The notes: generated from the letters alone by a model not told the origin. 64,000 nucleotides of DNA from Thermosipho sp. (in: thermotogales) (GCA_017656345.1 JACDNZ010000009.1:1-64000), one strand, 5' to 3'; counted from the stretch's first letter, positions 7,465-17,881 are shown. Program-made: numbers and translations.

Positions 7465-8712
7465 TTAAACCGTAATTTTGTTCTCTACTATATTTTTAAA
7501 TATCTTCTTGATTCTTTCTTCGTCGTATTTTAATTGTTTTTGGCCATATTCTATTTCCACATACAATTTTGTTAAATACGTAAAATCAAGTATATCAACA
7601 ATTTTCGATAATTCATATGGAGTTAAATAAAAATACCCGGAAAATACTTTGGCTCTAAGGTAAATATATGCCCTTCTAACCAAATCATCTGATGACAACT
7701 CCATTATATCTTCAACTGTATCATTCGTTTCCCATTTTTTATTATCCTTTGTTTTTGATTTCTCTAATTTTCCTTCATTAAGATTCCAAGTTAGGTAAAC
7801 AACCACTCCCACTAAAACAATTGCTACCAATACAATTAATACAATTCCAATTTTTGAAATATCAGTTGTTTTTTTTACAGTTGAAGCATTAGTGTTTGAA
7901 GTTGTTGAAGTTGACAACGGGACTTTTTCAATGTTCAACTCATTATAAGTTTGTTCGAAGATAGACTCATTAAATTTAACTTTCATATCTTTTGCAAAAT
8001 AAGGAAAGATCACTAAAAACAGTAGATATGAAATTACAACAACTATTAATATTCCCAACGTTATCTTTAAAGTAGGTCTTGTAGTAAATTTTAGCAACAA
8101 AATTAAAGATAAAACCCCCAATATAAAAAGCAAAGAAAATATTATTGTGTCATATTTTTCATCCATTAAAATTTCATCTTTAAAAGCTATTTTATTATCT
8201 TGATTTCCCCCATTTCCCTCATTGTATACATGCTCTCCATTATATTGCTCCTCATTACTTGAATCAATGGGGATATTGAAACTAGTACTAGTTTGCAAAC
8301 TTTGCTCGTAATTAGAAATATAACTAAACGGACTAAACAACATTGGTACAAACATTAGTGGTATAAAAATAATATAAATTAGTTTTCTCTCATACAAAGC
8401 CAAAAGGATTAATAGAATTAATGAAAACAAAAGAACTTTCAAGCTATAAAATACTGCAGAAAACATGAAATAAATTAAAAAAGTGTAGATCTCGTTGTTT
8501 TCCTTTTTAGTCTTTTCATAAGCATACATTAATATCAACGGAATGGGATTTTTATAAAAAAACAATAAAGCCAAAAAAACTATAAAATACAACCACTTCA
8601 TACTTTTAAAATAATAAGCTAATAAAGCTGCTCCGAAAAATATAAAAAAATATATATTAAAATTCAAAAATGTTGCGAAAAATATAAATATTAAAAGCAA
8701 ATCAATCAACAA
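7465..8712 (-). CDS. DUF4129-containing multi-pass membrane protein
   Basis: About 415 residues. Many hydrophobic helices in the N-terminal 130 residues, an Asn/Glu/Gly-rich loop (NEEQYNGEHVYNEGNGG), two further helices, a Ser/Thr-rich extracytoplasmic stretch (PLSTSTTSNTNAS), a helix, and a cytoplasmic tail with the DUF4129 pattern YLTPYELSK then LTKLYVEIEYGQ. DUF4129 proteins accompany MoxR and DUF58 genes, as here. The start is probably TTG at 8712: SD AGGAGGGG (8727-8720) with 7 bases' spacing, overlapping the DUF58 stop by 11 bases. Longer readings to 8775 lack an SD. The transglutaminase domain often fused in this family is absent. Confidence 0.75.
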   Translation of the reverse strand: MLIDLLLIFIFFATFLNFNIYFFIFFGAALLAYYFKSMKWLYFIVFLALLFFYKNPIPLILMYAYEKTKKENNEIYTFLIYFMFSAVFYSLKVLLFSLILLILLALYERKLIYIIFIPLMFVPMLFSPFSYISNYEQSLQTSTSFNIPIDSSNEEQYNGEHVYNEGNGGNQDNKIAFKDEILMDEKYDTIIFSLLFILGVLSLILLLKFTTRPTLKITLGILIVVVISYLLFLVIFPYFAKDMKVKFNESIFEQTYNELNIEKVPLSTSTTSNTNASTVKKTTDISKIGIVLIVLVAIVLVGVVVYLTWNLNEGKLEKSKTKDNKKWETNDTVEDIMELSSDDLVRRAYIYLRAKVFSGYFYLTPYELSKIVDILDFTYLTKLYVEIEYGQKQLKYDEERIKKIFKNIVENKITV

Positions 8713-9916
8713 GTCTAAACCCCTCCTGAAGAGCTGTATTTTCATTAAAGACAGCCACAAACACATCATTTTCACGTAATATTAAAGCTTTCTTTTGAAG
8801 CTCAATAATATCGGGCGGTACCGCTAAATATGATTTAAATTTTTTTGTTTGAAATGATCTGAAACCATAAGGAAGGATAAGAACAATTATTTTTGAACAT
8901 TTTTCTCTTAAATTGAGAATGTAAGGCATGTCGTTCTCTGTTAAATACATAGTAACAATTAAAAGGGTATCGTTAAAGCTTATTTCATTGTTCACTTTTT
9001 CGAAAATTTTGTAATTGTATTTCTCAATTGAACCATATGATTGCGCTAAAACATCGTAATGATCTATCCAATCACTAGAAAAAACCTCTTTTATCCCTTC
9101 GTCAGTATCAACTAAAAGCTTAGTTGGAATATTTTTCTCAGTACTGTCTTTTATTATTCCGGCAACTCCGGTTATTACATCTTCTACGTATTTTTTCAAA
9201 ATAGGTTTCCAGGCTTTTCTGGAAAAAACTTCCGGATGTAAATTTAAAAACAATGCTATAAATAATTTCCCTTGAGAAGTAAATTCGTAATTTTTCACCA
9301 CTAAATTTCCATATTTTGCTGATATTTTCCAATGAATTCTTTTAACTGGATCATTGTTATATTCTCTAATACCAACTATATATGTTGGATCTTCTAAAAG
9401 TCTTAGATGACTTTTCAGGTTTGGAATTAACTCTAACAACTTTTCTTTATTAAATTTAACATATTCATAATTCGGTAATATAAATATACTTGCATCAATC
9501 TCAAATTTCTTTATTATTTTATAAAAAGGAGATTTATAGCTCAAAAATAATTTATCAATATACTTTTTGCCTCTTGAATAATAACTATGGCTAAATGAAT
9601 ACTGATTAACTCCTTTATTTAATGTTATGACTTCATGACTTAATGCTATATCAGGAATCGATAATGTTATATTTAAATTGCTAATTTCAGAATTTATATC
9701 AACCAAAAGTTTTACTTCCTCATTTATCAACGCCCTCTGATTTTTAAAGTACACCTTTACTGTTAATTTATCAAATATTTTTATCATCAATAAATAATAA
9801 ATCCACTGCAAAATTGTAAATGCTAATAAAAATAATGTTATTCCATTTATATAAAAAAAATTTAGGAAAATTACCGCAATAGTTAAAAAAAGAAGTTTGT
9901 TATTTTGAACTTCCAC
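8702..9916 (-). CDS. DUF58 domain protein
   Basis: 404 residues. Two closely spaced N-terminal membrane helices (about 8-45), a beta-rich extracytoplasmic-type segment, and the DUF58 signature VKRIHWKISAKYGNLVVKNYE near residue 190, followed by a von Willebrand-A-like C-terminal half. DUF58 proteins are partners of MoxR AAA+ ATPases and are thought to take part in assembly or stress-related maturation of envelope or metal enzymes; the client here is unknown. The start is GTG, overlapping the end of moxR closely, with SD GGTGA. Confidence 0.85.
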   Translation of the reverse strand: MEVQNNKLLFLTIAVIFLNFFYINGITLFLLAFTILQWIYYLLMIKIFDKLTVKVYFKNQRALINEEVKLLVDINSEISNLNITLSIPDIALSHEVITLNKGVNQYSFSHSYYSRGKKYIDKLFLSYKSPFYKIIKKFEIDASIFILPNYEYVKFNKEKLLELIPNLKSHLRLLEDPTYIVGIREYNNDPVKRIHWKISAKYGNLVVKNYEFTSQGKLFIALFLNLHPEVFSRKAWKPILKKYVEDVITGVAGIIKDSTEKNIPTKLLVDTDEGIKEVFSSDWIDHYDVLAQSYGSIEKYNYKIFEKVNNEISFNDTLLIVTMYLTENDMPYILNLREKCSKIIVLILPYGFRSFQTKKFKSYLAVPPDIIELQKKALILRENDVFVAVFNENTALQEGFRLVD

Positions 9917-10840
9917 TTATTTCACCACTTTTACGTTGTTTAAAACCTCTTCTATTATCTCAAAGGGACTCACTCTTTTTATTTTTGCTTCAATTGTTAA
10001 TATCAACCTGTGATTTAAAACAAATGGCGCAAGATATTTTACGTCATCAGGCAGAACATATTCTCTTTCCTCCAAGTAAGCATAAGCTCTTGCTAGTTTC
10101 ATTAATACAATTGAAGCCCTTGGACTTGCACCTACTTTTATGTCTTCATGATTTCTTGTTGCTTTTATTATATCAATAATATAATCCAAAACTGATTCGC
10201 TCAATTTTACTTCCTTTATCTCTGTTATAATCCTATTCAATTCATCTCTGGAAATCACCGGGGTTATATCCTCAATTGGATGATGATCAACTTGCGATAA
10301 AAGCATCTTCAATTCGTGTTCTTTATCAGGATATCCCATTGAGATTCTAATCATAAATCTATCAAGCTGAGCTTCAGGTAAAGGAAAAGTCCCTTCTGAT
10401 TCTATAGGGTTCTGAGTGGCAATTGTAAAGAAAACATCGGAAAGTTTATGTGTATTCCCTTCTACTGTAACCTGCCTTTCCTCCATAGCTTCTAAAAGAG
10501 CAGATTGAGTTCTGGGAGTTGCTCTATTAACTTCATCAGCCAACAGTACATCAGTAAACAGGGGACCTTTTTTAAACACAAATTTATTGGTTCCCCTTTC
10601 AAATATATACAACCCGGTTAAATCTGTAGGTAAAAGATCAGGGGTAAACTGAACCCTTTTAAAATCCAAGTCAAAAGTTTTTGCCAAAGTTCTTGCAAGC
10701 ATGGTTTTCCCAACCCCAGGGACATCTTCCAAAAGCACATGTCCGCCTGCAAGCAAACATGAGGTTATTATTTTTATTTTTTCATCTTTCCCCTTTATAA
10801 CTTTAGAAACATTTTTCAATATTAAGCTCATCAAACTCAA
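9917..10840 (-). CDS. MoxR-family AAA+ ATPase
   Basis: About 307 residues. Walker A is EDVPGVGKTMLART; Walker B and sensor region are VLLADEVNRATPRTQSALLEAMEE; sensor 1 is FFTIATQNPIESEGTFPLPEAQLDRF; the lid contains GASPRASI. This is the standard MoxR chaperone-like ATPase length. It leads a three-gene unit with DUF58 and DUF4129. The start is uncertain: the ATG at 10849 abuts the SD-like GGGG, TTG at 10840 has better spacing, and ATG at 10831 is also possible. Confidence 0.93.
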   Translation of the reverse strand: MSLMSLILKNVSKVIKGKDEKIKIITSCLLAGGHVLLEDVPGVGKTMLARTLAKTFDLDFKRVQFTPDLLPTDLTGLYIFERGTNKFVFKKGPLFTDVLLADEVNRATPRTQSALLEAMEERQVTVEGNTHKLSDVFFTIATQNPIESEGTFPLPEAQLDRFMIRISMGYPDKEHELKMLLSQVDHHPIEDITPVISRDELNRIITEIKEVKLSESVLDYIIDIIKATRNHEDIKVGASPRASIVLMKLARAYAYLEEREYVLPDDVKYLAPFVLNHRLILTIEAKIKRVSPFEIIEEVLNNVKVVK

Positions 10841-10866
10841 AGCTATCATCCCCAGACATTTCTAAA

Positions 10867-11949
10867 CTAAATTTTATTACTACCTTCCAATTCATTAAAA
10901 ACTCCAGATATGATTATTCCTAACCCCATAGAAAAAGATAATAGCGAACTTCCTCCATAACTAACAAAAGGAAGTGGTATCCCAGTTATAGGAAACATTC
11001 CACTAACAACTCCTGTATTAAAAACAACATGAAATAGCATTAAAGCTGTATAACCCCAAGTAAAATACTTTATTGCCTCGGTTTTTATTTCTTCAGAAAC
11101 TCTTATCAAAGAAATTGCTATTAACAAATAACTTACGACCAGGACAAGTATTCCGATATAACCTAGATTTTCTCCAATAACCGCTACAATAAAATCTGAC
11201 TCTGCTGCGGGTACAGTTAAGAAAAATTTCCCCAAAGCTGGTCCGGTTCCAATTATTCCTCCATTGCTTATTGCTTTGAGAGCTATTTCTAGTTGCCAGG
11301 GAGTTTGATTAGATAAGAATGTATTAAGTCTGCCTAATTGATACGAATGTATTAATCCTAATTGTATCGATAAAAATCCTAACAAACCCAGTCCAAAAAT
11401 CACAGATAATAAATGAAATAATTTTGCACCTCCGAAATACAGAAGTGTCACTATTGTTAAAAAAAGCAATACTGAGGTACTTAAGTCTGGTTCTATAATC
11501 ACAAGAAAGAGCGGGGGAATTAAAAAGAGTAATGGTTTTAATACTCCAACTAAAAATGTTGTCATTTTTTCTCTGTTGTTTTTTATATAAATTGAAAAAA
11601 ACAGAATAAGGAAAATCTTAGAAATTTCGGAAGGCTGAAAACTAACCCCTCCAATTTTTATCCATCTATGTGCACCATTTACAGGAGAAAATAAAAAAGG
11701 TAAGATCAAAACTAAAATCGAAATTATATAAAAATAATTTGCGTATTTCTCAAAATCGTGTGGCATAAAAAATGCAGAAGTTAAAAACGCTAAAGTTCCA
11801 AGTATAATATTGATCACATATCTCTCAAACAAGTTTGAATTCTTCGAATAATAATACTCCTTTGCAAAATCTAAGCTGTAAATAGCTATCGAACCTATTG
11901 TAAATAGCACAAGTATCGTTATAAACAATATTGCAACACTAGTTCTCAT
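10867..11949 (-). CDS. SEDS-family peptidoglycan glycosyltransferase (FtsW/RodA)
   Basis: 360 residues, about ten membrane helices. SEDS motifs are GAHRWIKIGGVSFQPSEISK, IIEPDLSTSVLL, GGIIGTGPALGK and the large extracytoplasmic loop motif AAESDFIVAVIGENLGYIG, whose Asp aligns with the catalytic Asp of RodA. The loop reads ESDF where HTDF or HNDF is usual. The enzyme polymerises lipid II with a class B PBP; none is adjacent, so FtsW and RodA cannot be told apart. Good SD (GGGAGGAATTTT) and an 11-base overlap with the upstream radical SAM gene. Confidence 0.9.
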   Translation of the reverse strand: MRTSVAILFITILVLFTIGSIAIYSLDFAKEYYYSKNSNLFERYVINIILGTLAFLTSAFFMPHDFEKYANYFYIISILVLILPFLFSPVNGAHRWIKIGGVSFQPSEISKIFLILFFSIYIKNNREKMTTFLVGVLKPLLFLIPPLFLVIIEPDLSTSVLLFLTIVTLLYFGGAKLFHLLSVIFGLGLLGFLSIQLGLIHSYQLGRLNTFLSNQTPWQLEIALKAISNGGIIGTGPALGKFFLTVPAAESDFIVAVIGENLGYIGILVLVVSYLLIAISLIRVSEEIKTEAIKYFTWGYTALMLFHVVFNTGVVSGMFPITGIPLPFVSYGGSSLLSFSMGLGIIISGVFNELEGSNKI

Positions 11950-13066
11950 AAAATTCCTCCCAAATTTTTAAAAGCTCACCAAAAAACAAATTTGAAAAAT
12001 CCATACCTGTATCATCTAATTTAACTCCATCAAAAAAACTAAATTTGTTGGAAAGAAATTTTAAAACAAGATCCAGTTTTGGTAAATTTGCTATTAAATT
12101 TTTATCGATTCCCCATTTCGTCCTTAACATCATAAATAAACTTTCCAAAGTTTCTCTTTCCACACTATTAAATGCTTGATAATCAATTGGCAATTTTTTT
12201 TGTTTCAATAACGTATAATATTTTTCAAATGTAGAAACATTATTATATCTTAGATTACGTATATGACCTCCGGCTGAAATTCCTAAACCTATATAATCTA
12301 AATTTGCCCAATAAACCAAATTATGTTTACTATACCTTTTATTAATTGTAAAATTTGATATTTCATATCTTTCATATCCATATGATTTTAAAAATTTTAA
12401 TATTGCATCATATCTTTCATATGCTTCATCAGGAAGTTTTTTGTAAAATTTATAAATATGCGTTCCTTCATGCAGTTCCAAAAGATAAACAGAAATATGT
12501 GGAGGCATATATACTCTTATAAAATCTACAATGTTTTCAATACTTCTCCAGCTTTCACCAGGTAGCCCTATTATAAAATCTACACTTACGTTATCAAAGA
12601 AATTGGTTGCTATTTTATATGCTTCAAGGGCTTGTTTGGAATTGTGTGACCTTCCTGATTTTAATAAAACCTGATCATCGAAAGATTGAATGCCAATACT
12701 TATCCTATTAACTCCTAAACTTTTATAATATTCTGCTTTGTGCTTATCAAATGAATCAGGATTGACCTCAATTGTAAATTCTTCAAGTTCTAAAAATTTT
12801 TCCAACTTCTCAACAATTACTTTAATATAATGTTCATTTATAAAACTCGGAGTACCTCCTCCAATATAGAGTGTTCTTACTCCTCTCAAAAGCTCTTGAT
12901 TATATAGATCAATTTCATTTAATAAAGCATTAATATAATTTTCCACACTTCCCTTTGTAAAGCTTACAAAATCACAATAATAGCATTTTTTCTTACAAAA
13001 GGGAATGTGAATGTATAAAGAAACCTTATAGATATCACCAATTAATCTTGAAAGCGAATTTGCCAT
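11939..13066 (-). CDS. HemW-like radical SAM protein
   Basis: About 375 residues. The radical SAM cluster motif CKKKCYYCDF (CxxxCxxC) lies in YIHIPFCKKKCYYCDF, followed by TLYIGGGTPSFI, VNRISIGIQSF, DFIIGLPGE and YEISNF, all HemW/HemN hallmarks. HemW is a heme chaperone rather than a coproporphyrinogen oxidase; the extra N-terminal cysteine pattern fits HemW. The window shows no heme-synthesis gene. The start is unclear: ATG 13066 or TTG 13075 both overlap the upstream gene by 32-41 bases without a clear SD, and the family N-terminus would begin near the IHIPF segment. Confidence 0.85.
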   Translation of the reverse strand: MANSLSRLIGDIYKVSLYIHIPFCKKKCYYCDFVSFTKGSVENYINALLNEIDLYNQELLRGVRTLYIGGGTPSFINEHYIKVIVEKLEKFLELEEFTIEVNPDSFDKHKAEYYKSLGVNRISIGIQSFDDQVLLKSGRSHNSKQALEAYKIATNFFDNVSVDFIIGLPGESWRSIENIVDFIRVYMPPHISVYLLELHEGTHIYKFYKKLPDEAYERYDAILKFLKSYGYERYEISNFTINKRYSKHNLVYWANLDYIGLGISAGGHIRNLRYNNVSTFEKYYTLLKQKKLPIDYQAFNSVERETLESLFMMLRTKWGIDKNLIANLPKLDLVLKFLSNKFSFFDGVKLDDTGMDFSNLFFGELLKIWEEFYEN

Positions 13067-13817
13067 CCCAAACAATTAAATCTCCTTTCAACGGGGCTAA
13101 AAACTTTAATCCTGAAAAATAGCTTACCTTATTAAATTCTGGAGCATCAACATAAAAATAGGAATAAGCAAATCCTCTAAAATCCCCCGCACTAAAATAT
13201 CTTCTAACTCCAGCATTCAGGAAAAGTTGTGTAAAATCATTAGTGCCAATACCTATTAATAATCCCTGCTCCAATGAGACATCCAGCGGGTATAAATATC
13301 CTAAAAAGTAATTATTGCAAATTTTCAAAAGATATCCAGAAGAATTTTTATATTTCCCAAAATATCTTGAAAAGGTATACTCAAAATCATTATCTTTTTT
13401 TAGAAAATTATTTTCAACATTTAATGATAGCGGGCCAATTGCATAAAAAGACTTTGAATTCGAAGTTATAAAACTAAATTTATTCGAAACGAAAAATTCC
13501 GTTTTTTGAAAAGAAACAGGATAATTTAAATTCTCATAACCAATTGAAACATACAAACCATAAATTGATCCAACAAAAATCGAAAAATCCATCATTTCTC
13601 TTTCGGAAGGTCTTTTAATTTTCAACATTCCTATTTTTGTTTCAACATAACTAGTCGTTGATGTTGAATAAACCAATCCAACGCCAAAAGAATTATCACC
13701 AATTGCAATTAGAACCGGGGGGCTTTCTAAAACAAATGTTTTATCAAAAAAACCAAAACTCCCCGAAAAAACAATTGCAACTATAAATAATAGAAGAAAT
13801 ATTAATGATTTTTTCAT
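13035..13817 (-). CDS. Secreted protein, probable outer-envelope beta protein
   Basis: 260 residues, family not recognised. The N-terminus MKKSLIFLLLFIVAIVFSGSFG is a clear Sec signal peptide without a lipobox cysteine. The rest has alternating aromatic and polar segments (YFSAGDFRGFAYSYFYV, YFLGYLYPL) typical of a small beta-barrel or toga-associated protein. SD GGGGTGAT precedes the ATG. It is the first gene upstream of the hemW-SEDS-moxR series and lies 29 bases after gatB. Confidence 0.6.
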   Translation of the reverse strand: MKKSLIFLLLFIVAIVFSGSFGFFDKTFVLESPPVLIAIGDNSFGVGLVYSTSTTSYVETKIGMLKIKRPSEREMMDFSIFVGSIYGLYVSIGYENLNYPVSFQKTEFFVSNKFSFITSNSKSFYAIGPLSLNVENNFLKKDNDFEYTFSRYFGKYKNSSGYLLKICNNYFLGYLYPLDVSLEQGLLIGIGTNDFTQLFLNAGVRRYFSAGDFRGFAYSYFYVDAPEFNKVSYFSGLKFLAPLKGDLIVWDGKFAFKINW

Positions 13818-13846
13818 ATAATCACCCCAATAATTAACTTAAATCA

Positions 13847-15277
13847 CTACTCAGAGAGAAGTTTCCTTGCAATTTCATTTACAATTTTTGGATTTGCCTT
13901 CCCCTTAGTCGCCTTCATCACTCCTCCTACAAAAAAGCCTAAAAGGCCTGTCTTTCCATTTTTATAAGCCTGAACCTTATCTGGATTTTGTTCCATTAAC
14001 TTCCTCAAAATTTCTTCAATTAAAGATTCGTCACCCACCACTTTCAATCCCTTTTCATCAACAATGAGTTTTGGTCTTTTCCCAGTATTAAGCACTTCTT
14101 CAAAAACACTCTTTGCAATATTTCTAGTTATTTCACCCTTTTCTATCATTTCAAAAAGCTCCTTAAAATGCTCAGGCTTAATTTTTAGATGTTCAAAATC
14201 ATCTTCCGGACTCACAAATCTCAATAACTCTGTTAAAAACCAGTTTGAAGTTTCCTTGGGATCCCCTGTTTCTTTCACACACTTTTCATAAAAATCTGCA
14301 AGTTGAACAGTAGAAGTCAAAATTCCTGCTTCATAATCCCCCAATCCAAACTCAACTTTAAATCTTGATAATTTTTCATCTGGTAATTCCGGTAACCTTG
14401 ATTTTACTTCTTCTATATAATCCTTTGACAGAACTACTGGTGGTATATCTGGTTCTGGGAAATATCTATAATCATTTGCTTCTTCCTTACTTCTCATTGA
14501 AATAGTAGTTTTAGAACTTAAATCCCAACCTCTTGTCTCTTTTTCAACTTCTTTACCTTCCTCCATTAATTTAACAATTCTTTTAAACTCGTACTCTAGA
14601 GCCTTCTCAACAAACTTAAACGAATTTATATTTTTCACTTCAACTTTATTACTCTGATTTCCGGTTTCGATATCAACTACTGATATATTTGCATCACATC
14701 TCAGGGCACCTTTCTCCATATCTCCTGTACTTACCCCTGTATACCTCAAAATTTGTCTTAATTTTTCCAGAAATTCTCTTGCTTCTCGAGGTGAATTAAT
14801 GTCTGGATCAGTAACTATTTCAGCGAGAGGTACCCCACATCTATTCATATCTACTAAAGAATATGATGCTTCAGTTATATTATCTGAGGAATGGATAAGT
14901 TTTCCAGCATCTTCTTCCAAATGTATTCTTCTAATCTTTATCTTCTTTCCATTTAACTCTAAATAACCATCTGTAGCCAGCGGATGAAAAAATTGTGTAA
15001 TCTGATATCCCTTTGGCAAATCTGGATAAAAATAATTCTTTCTATCAAATTTCGAAAACTCATGAATTTGACAATTTAAGGCCGCCGCCAAAAGTATTCC
15101 ATATTCAAACATCTCTTTTGAAGGTACAGGAAGTGCTCCGGGTTGCCCAGTACACACGGGACAAATTGCTGTGTTGGGTTCTAATTCAAATACATCAGAA
15201 GGACATGAACAGAATGCTTTTGTTTTAGTGTTTAATTGCACATGTATTTCAAGACCTATCACTGGTTTGAATCTCAT
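13847..15277 (-). CDS. gatB: Asp-tRNA(Asn)/Glu-tRNA(Gln) amidotransferase subunit B
   Basis: 476 residues. Signatures: [61 protein letters not shown], and the C-terminal YqeY-like tail domain ([17 protein letters not shown]). GatB holds the kinase/tRNA-binding part that activates mischarged tRNA for amidation with ammonia from GatA. The start overlaps the gatA stop by 4 bases, SD AAGGAGGAG. No gatC is present in this window, so the third subunit must be encoded elsewhere or be missing. Confidence 0.97.
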   Translation of the reverse strand: MRFKPVIGLEIHVQLNTKTKAFCSCPSDVFELEPNTAICPVCTGQPGALPVPSKEMFEYGILLAAALNCQIHEFSKFDRKNYFYPDLPKGYQITQFFHPLATDGYLELNGKKIKIRRIHLEEDAGKLIHSSDNITEASYSLVDMNRCGVPLAEIVTDPDINSPREAREFLEKLRQILRYTGVSTGDMEKGALRCDANISVVDIETGNQSNKVEVKNINSFKFVEKALEYEFKRIVKLMEEGKEVEKETRGWDLSSKTTISMRSKEEANDYRYFPEPDIPPVVLSKDYIEEVKSRLPELPDEKLSRFKVEFGLGDYEAGILTSTVQLADFYEKCVKETGDPKETSNWFLTELLRFVSPEDDFEHLKIKPEHFKELFEMIEKGEITRNIAKSVFEEVLNTGKRPKLIVDEKGLKVVGDESLIEEILRKLMEQNPDKVQAYKNGKTGLLGFFVGGVMKATKGKANPKIVNEIARKLLSE

Positions 15278-16668
15278 TTTTTCTCCTCCTTAAACGGCAA
15301 AACTACAGGAACATCTTTTTCAATGTAACTTGCAATACCTAAAACTTTCGCATCATCAAATCTTTTTCCCATTATTTGCATTCCAACTGGCAAATTATTA
15401 ACAAAACCAAATGGAATACTTATTGCCGGAATTCCAGCAAGATTAGCTGGTATTGTAAATATGTCCATTAAATAATATACTAAAGGATCTTTTATTTCAC
15501 CTATTTTAAATGCCGTTATAGGGGATGTAGGAGTAATTAGAAAATCATACTCATCTAAAAGTTCTTCTAGTCTTTTTGTTATTTTCCTTCTGACTTTTTG
15601 AGCTTTTTCAAAATATGCGTCATAATATGCGGCACTCAAGGTAAAAGTACCTATCATTATTCTTCTTATAACTTCTTTTCCTAAATTCTCTTTTCTGGTT
15701 TCTAAATAAGTTTCAAGAAGACCACCTTTTTCAACTCTTTTTCCATACCTTATACCATCAAATCTCGAAAGATTTGAACTCACTTCTGCAGGAGCAATAA
15801 TATAATAAGTTGCTACTGAATACTTTATCTCGGGAAATTCAACTTTTGTCACTTTTATTCCTTTTGTTTCAAGAAACTTTATAAATTCCTCAAATTGTTT
15901 TGCAACACCTTCTTCTATACCTTCTCCAAAAATTTCTTTGGGAAAAGCTACTTTTGCACCTGAAAAACTTTCATCTAAATATTTTGAAAAGTCAATCTTT
16001 TTATCCACGGTAGTAGCATCAAAAGGATCATAACCAGAAATTATTTCCATTAAAGTTGCTGCATCTTTTGTAGTTTTTGTTATTGGACCTATTTGATCCA
16101 ATGAAGAAGCAAAAGCTACTAAACCATATCTAGATACAAGACCATATGTTGGTTTAAACCCAATCACTCCACAAAATGCGGCAGGCTGCCTGATAGAACC
16201 TCCTGTGTCACTTCCCAGGGCTGCTACCACTTGTCCGCTAGCAACAGCCGCCGCAGATCCCCCGCTACTCCCCCCAGCTACGCGGGTTAGATCCCAAGGA
16301 TTCTTTGTTGTAAAAAATGCTGAATATTCTGTACCAGTACCCATTGCAAATTCATCAAGGTTAGTTTTTCCAACTATTGAAAAACCTGCTTCTTTTATTT
16401 TCTTAACAACTGTTGCATCATAAGGCGGCACGTAATTTTCCAGCAATTTTGAAGCACATGTCGTTTTTAGTCCCTTGGTCACAATATTGTCTTTTATAGC
16501 AATTGGTATACCTGAAAACTTTCCAGGTAAATCCTCTACATCTTTATTAACCGTTATAAAAGCATTAATCGATTTATCAACCTGTTCTATTGTTTCTAAT
16601 GAAAGTTTTGTGTACGATTTCTTCTCATTTAAAATGTCTTCAATTGTTAGTTCTCTATAACTTTTCAA
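15274..16668 (-). CDS. gatA: Asp/Glu-tRNA amidotransferase subunit A
   Basis: About 464 residues, amidase-signature fold. The catalytic Ser-cisSer-Lys triad is visible: Lys in [12 protein letters not shown], the two serines in [15 protein letters not shown] and [15 protein letters not shown]. It releases ammonia from glutamine for GatB. The start is TTG at 16668, 7 bases from SD GAGGTGGG; the GTG at 16677 lies inside the SD. Upstream is the FVPxDY-family gene with a 13-base gap. Confidence 0.96.
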   Translation of the reverse strand: MKSYRELTIEDILNEKKSYTKLSLETIEQVDKSINAFITVNKDVEDLPGKFSGIPIAIKDNIVTKGLKTTCASKLLENYVPPYDATVVKKIKEAGFSIVGKTNLDEFAMGTGTEYSAFFTTKNPWDLTRVAGGSSGGSAAAVASGQVVAALGSDTGGSIRQPAAFCGVIGFKPTYGLVSRYGLVAFASSLDQIGPITKTTKDAATLMEIISGYDPFDATTVDKKIDFSKYLDESFSGAKVAFPKEIFGEGIEEGVAKQFEEFIKFLETKGIKVTKVEFPEIKYSVATYYIIAPAEVSSNLSRFDGIRYGKRVEKGGLLETYLETRKENLGKEVIRRIMIGTFTLSAAYYDAYFEKAQKVRRKITKRLEELLDEYDFLITPTSPITAFKIGEIKDPLVYYLMDIFTIPANLAGIPAISIPFGFVNNLPVGMQIMGKRFDDAKVLGIASYIEKDVPVVLPFKEEKK

Positions 16669-16681
16669 TTTTCCCACCTCG

Positions 16682-17881
16682 TTATTTTAGTATTGATTTT
16701 TGTATAATTTTTCCATCTTCTATGTAACTGTAAAATTTTAGATATGCTTCTGTTTCAATTCCTACAAAATTAAAAATTGTTGGTTTGAGATTAATAAATA
16801 ATCCCATCATATACGTATCTTTATAATTACTTTCTATAAAATCCCTGCTCCCAGGAGTATATTCATCTGGTGAGATTCCATAAAACACCATTTTATCATT
16901 TTCAAGCTTTACATAAAGCACAGGTGTTCCCTCATCTGTGGTTACTACCCCATACTTCTCTCCATTTATTGTTTTATATGTATCTATATCCTCAATTAAA
17001 TTCCATGTTGGAGAATTATAATAGACAACTCCATATGAAGGAATTGAATTTACAGGCTCACCCGACATCGCACTTATAATAAATGAGGAAATATCTGCTG
17101 ATACATATGCGGTCCCTTCAAAATTATTTAATATATCAACATTTGCAACACTGGTAGCAGCTGAAGATATTAATTCCATTATAAAATCTGGTATTTTTCT
17201 GTTTATAAACCCAAAAACATCTCCACCAATATTACTGTCGTCTAAAATATCTTTCCCTTTTTGTTTAGATAATTCATTAATTAACTCTCTAGCTGCATCA
17301 TTCTGTGGAACAATTTCTTGATAAAAGGATATTGTATTATTCTTTGCTTCAACATAGCCATATCCTTTAACTTCATATTCTTCATCATATGCATTCATGT
17401 AACTTACTGCTAAATAATCTTTAGTTAAATATTCCAACAGTTGTTGTGGTAAAGAACCTCCTCCATAATTTTCTCCAAAGATAAAATATCCATCTTCAAC
17501 CTTTACTTCCTCGGGAAAAACCTGTCCGGTAAATTTTTCAAAAATGTCCTTTATTTTGTCTGGGTCCTCTGAAGGACCAACAACAATTACTACATCATCT
17601 TTTTTACCTGCAACAAGAAATTCTTTAAAAATATCCAGATCTTCTAGAGTATAATTTTGCACCATCAATTGTTGTTCAATAACCCCTTTTAACATTGGTT
17701 CCAAACCTATTTGATTGGCAAAAATATCACCGGTGTTTGTCTTTTTTACTTCTTCATAAATTCTAGAAATATCAGGAATATACAGCATATATTCGTAATC
17801 CTTTGGGACGAATTTTAACGCATTTGAAAATATTAATGTTCCTAACAATACCAAAAGAAATATTAATAATCTCTTTTTCAT
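16682..17881 (-). CDS. Secreted envelope protein, paralogue of 2817-4214
   Basis: 399 residues, function unknown. The N-terminus MKKRLLIFLLVLLGTLIFS is a signal peptide, followed by NALKFVPKDYEYMLYIPD, which matches NILNFVPYDYDIFIRF of the protein at 2817-4214. Conserved order of mixed alpha/beta segments and lack of cysteines point to an extracytoplasmic domain; DUF3352-like is the nearest description. It is expressed with gatAB, alaX and bamA in one minus-strand run. SD GGAGGTG and ATG give a secure start. Confidence 0.7.
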   Translation of the reverse strand: MKKRLLIFLLVLLGTLIFSNALKFVPKDYEYMLYIPDISRIYEEVKKTNTGDIFANQIGLEPMLKGVIEQQLMVQNYTLEDLDIFKEFLVAGKKDDVVIVVGPSEDPDKIKDIFEKFTGQVFPEEVKVEDGYFIFGENYGGGSLPQQLLEYLTKDYLAVSYMNAYDEEYEVKGYGYVEAKNNTISFYQEIVPQNDAARELINELSKQKGKDILDDSNIGGDVFGFINRKIPDFIMELISSAATSVANVDILNNFEGTAYVSADISSFIISAMSGEPVNSIPSYGVVYYNSPTWNLIEDIDTYKTINGEKYGVVTTDEGTPVLYVKLENDKMVFYGISPDEYTPGSRDFIESNYKDTYMMGLFINLKPTIFNFVGIETEAYLKFYSYIEDGKIIQKSILK

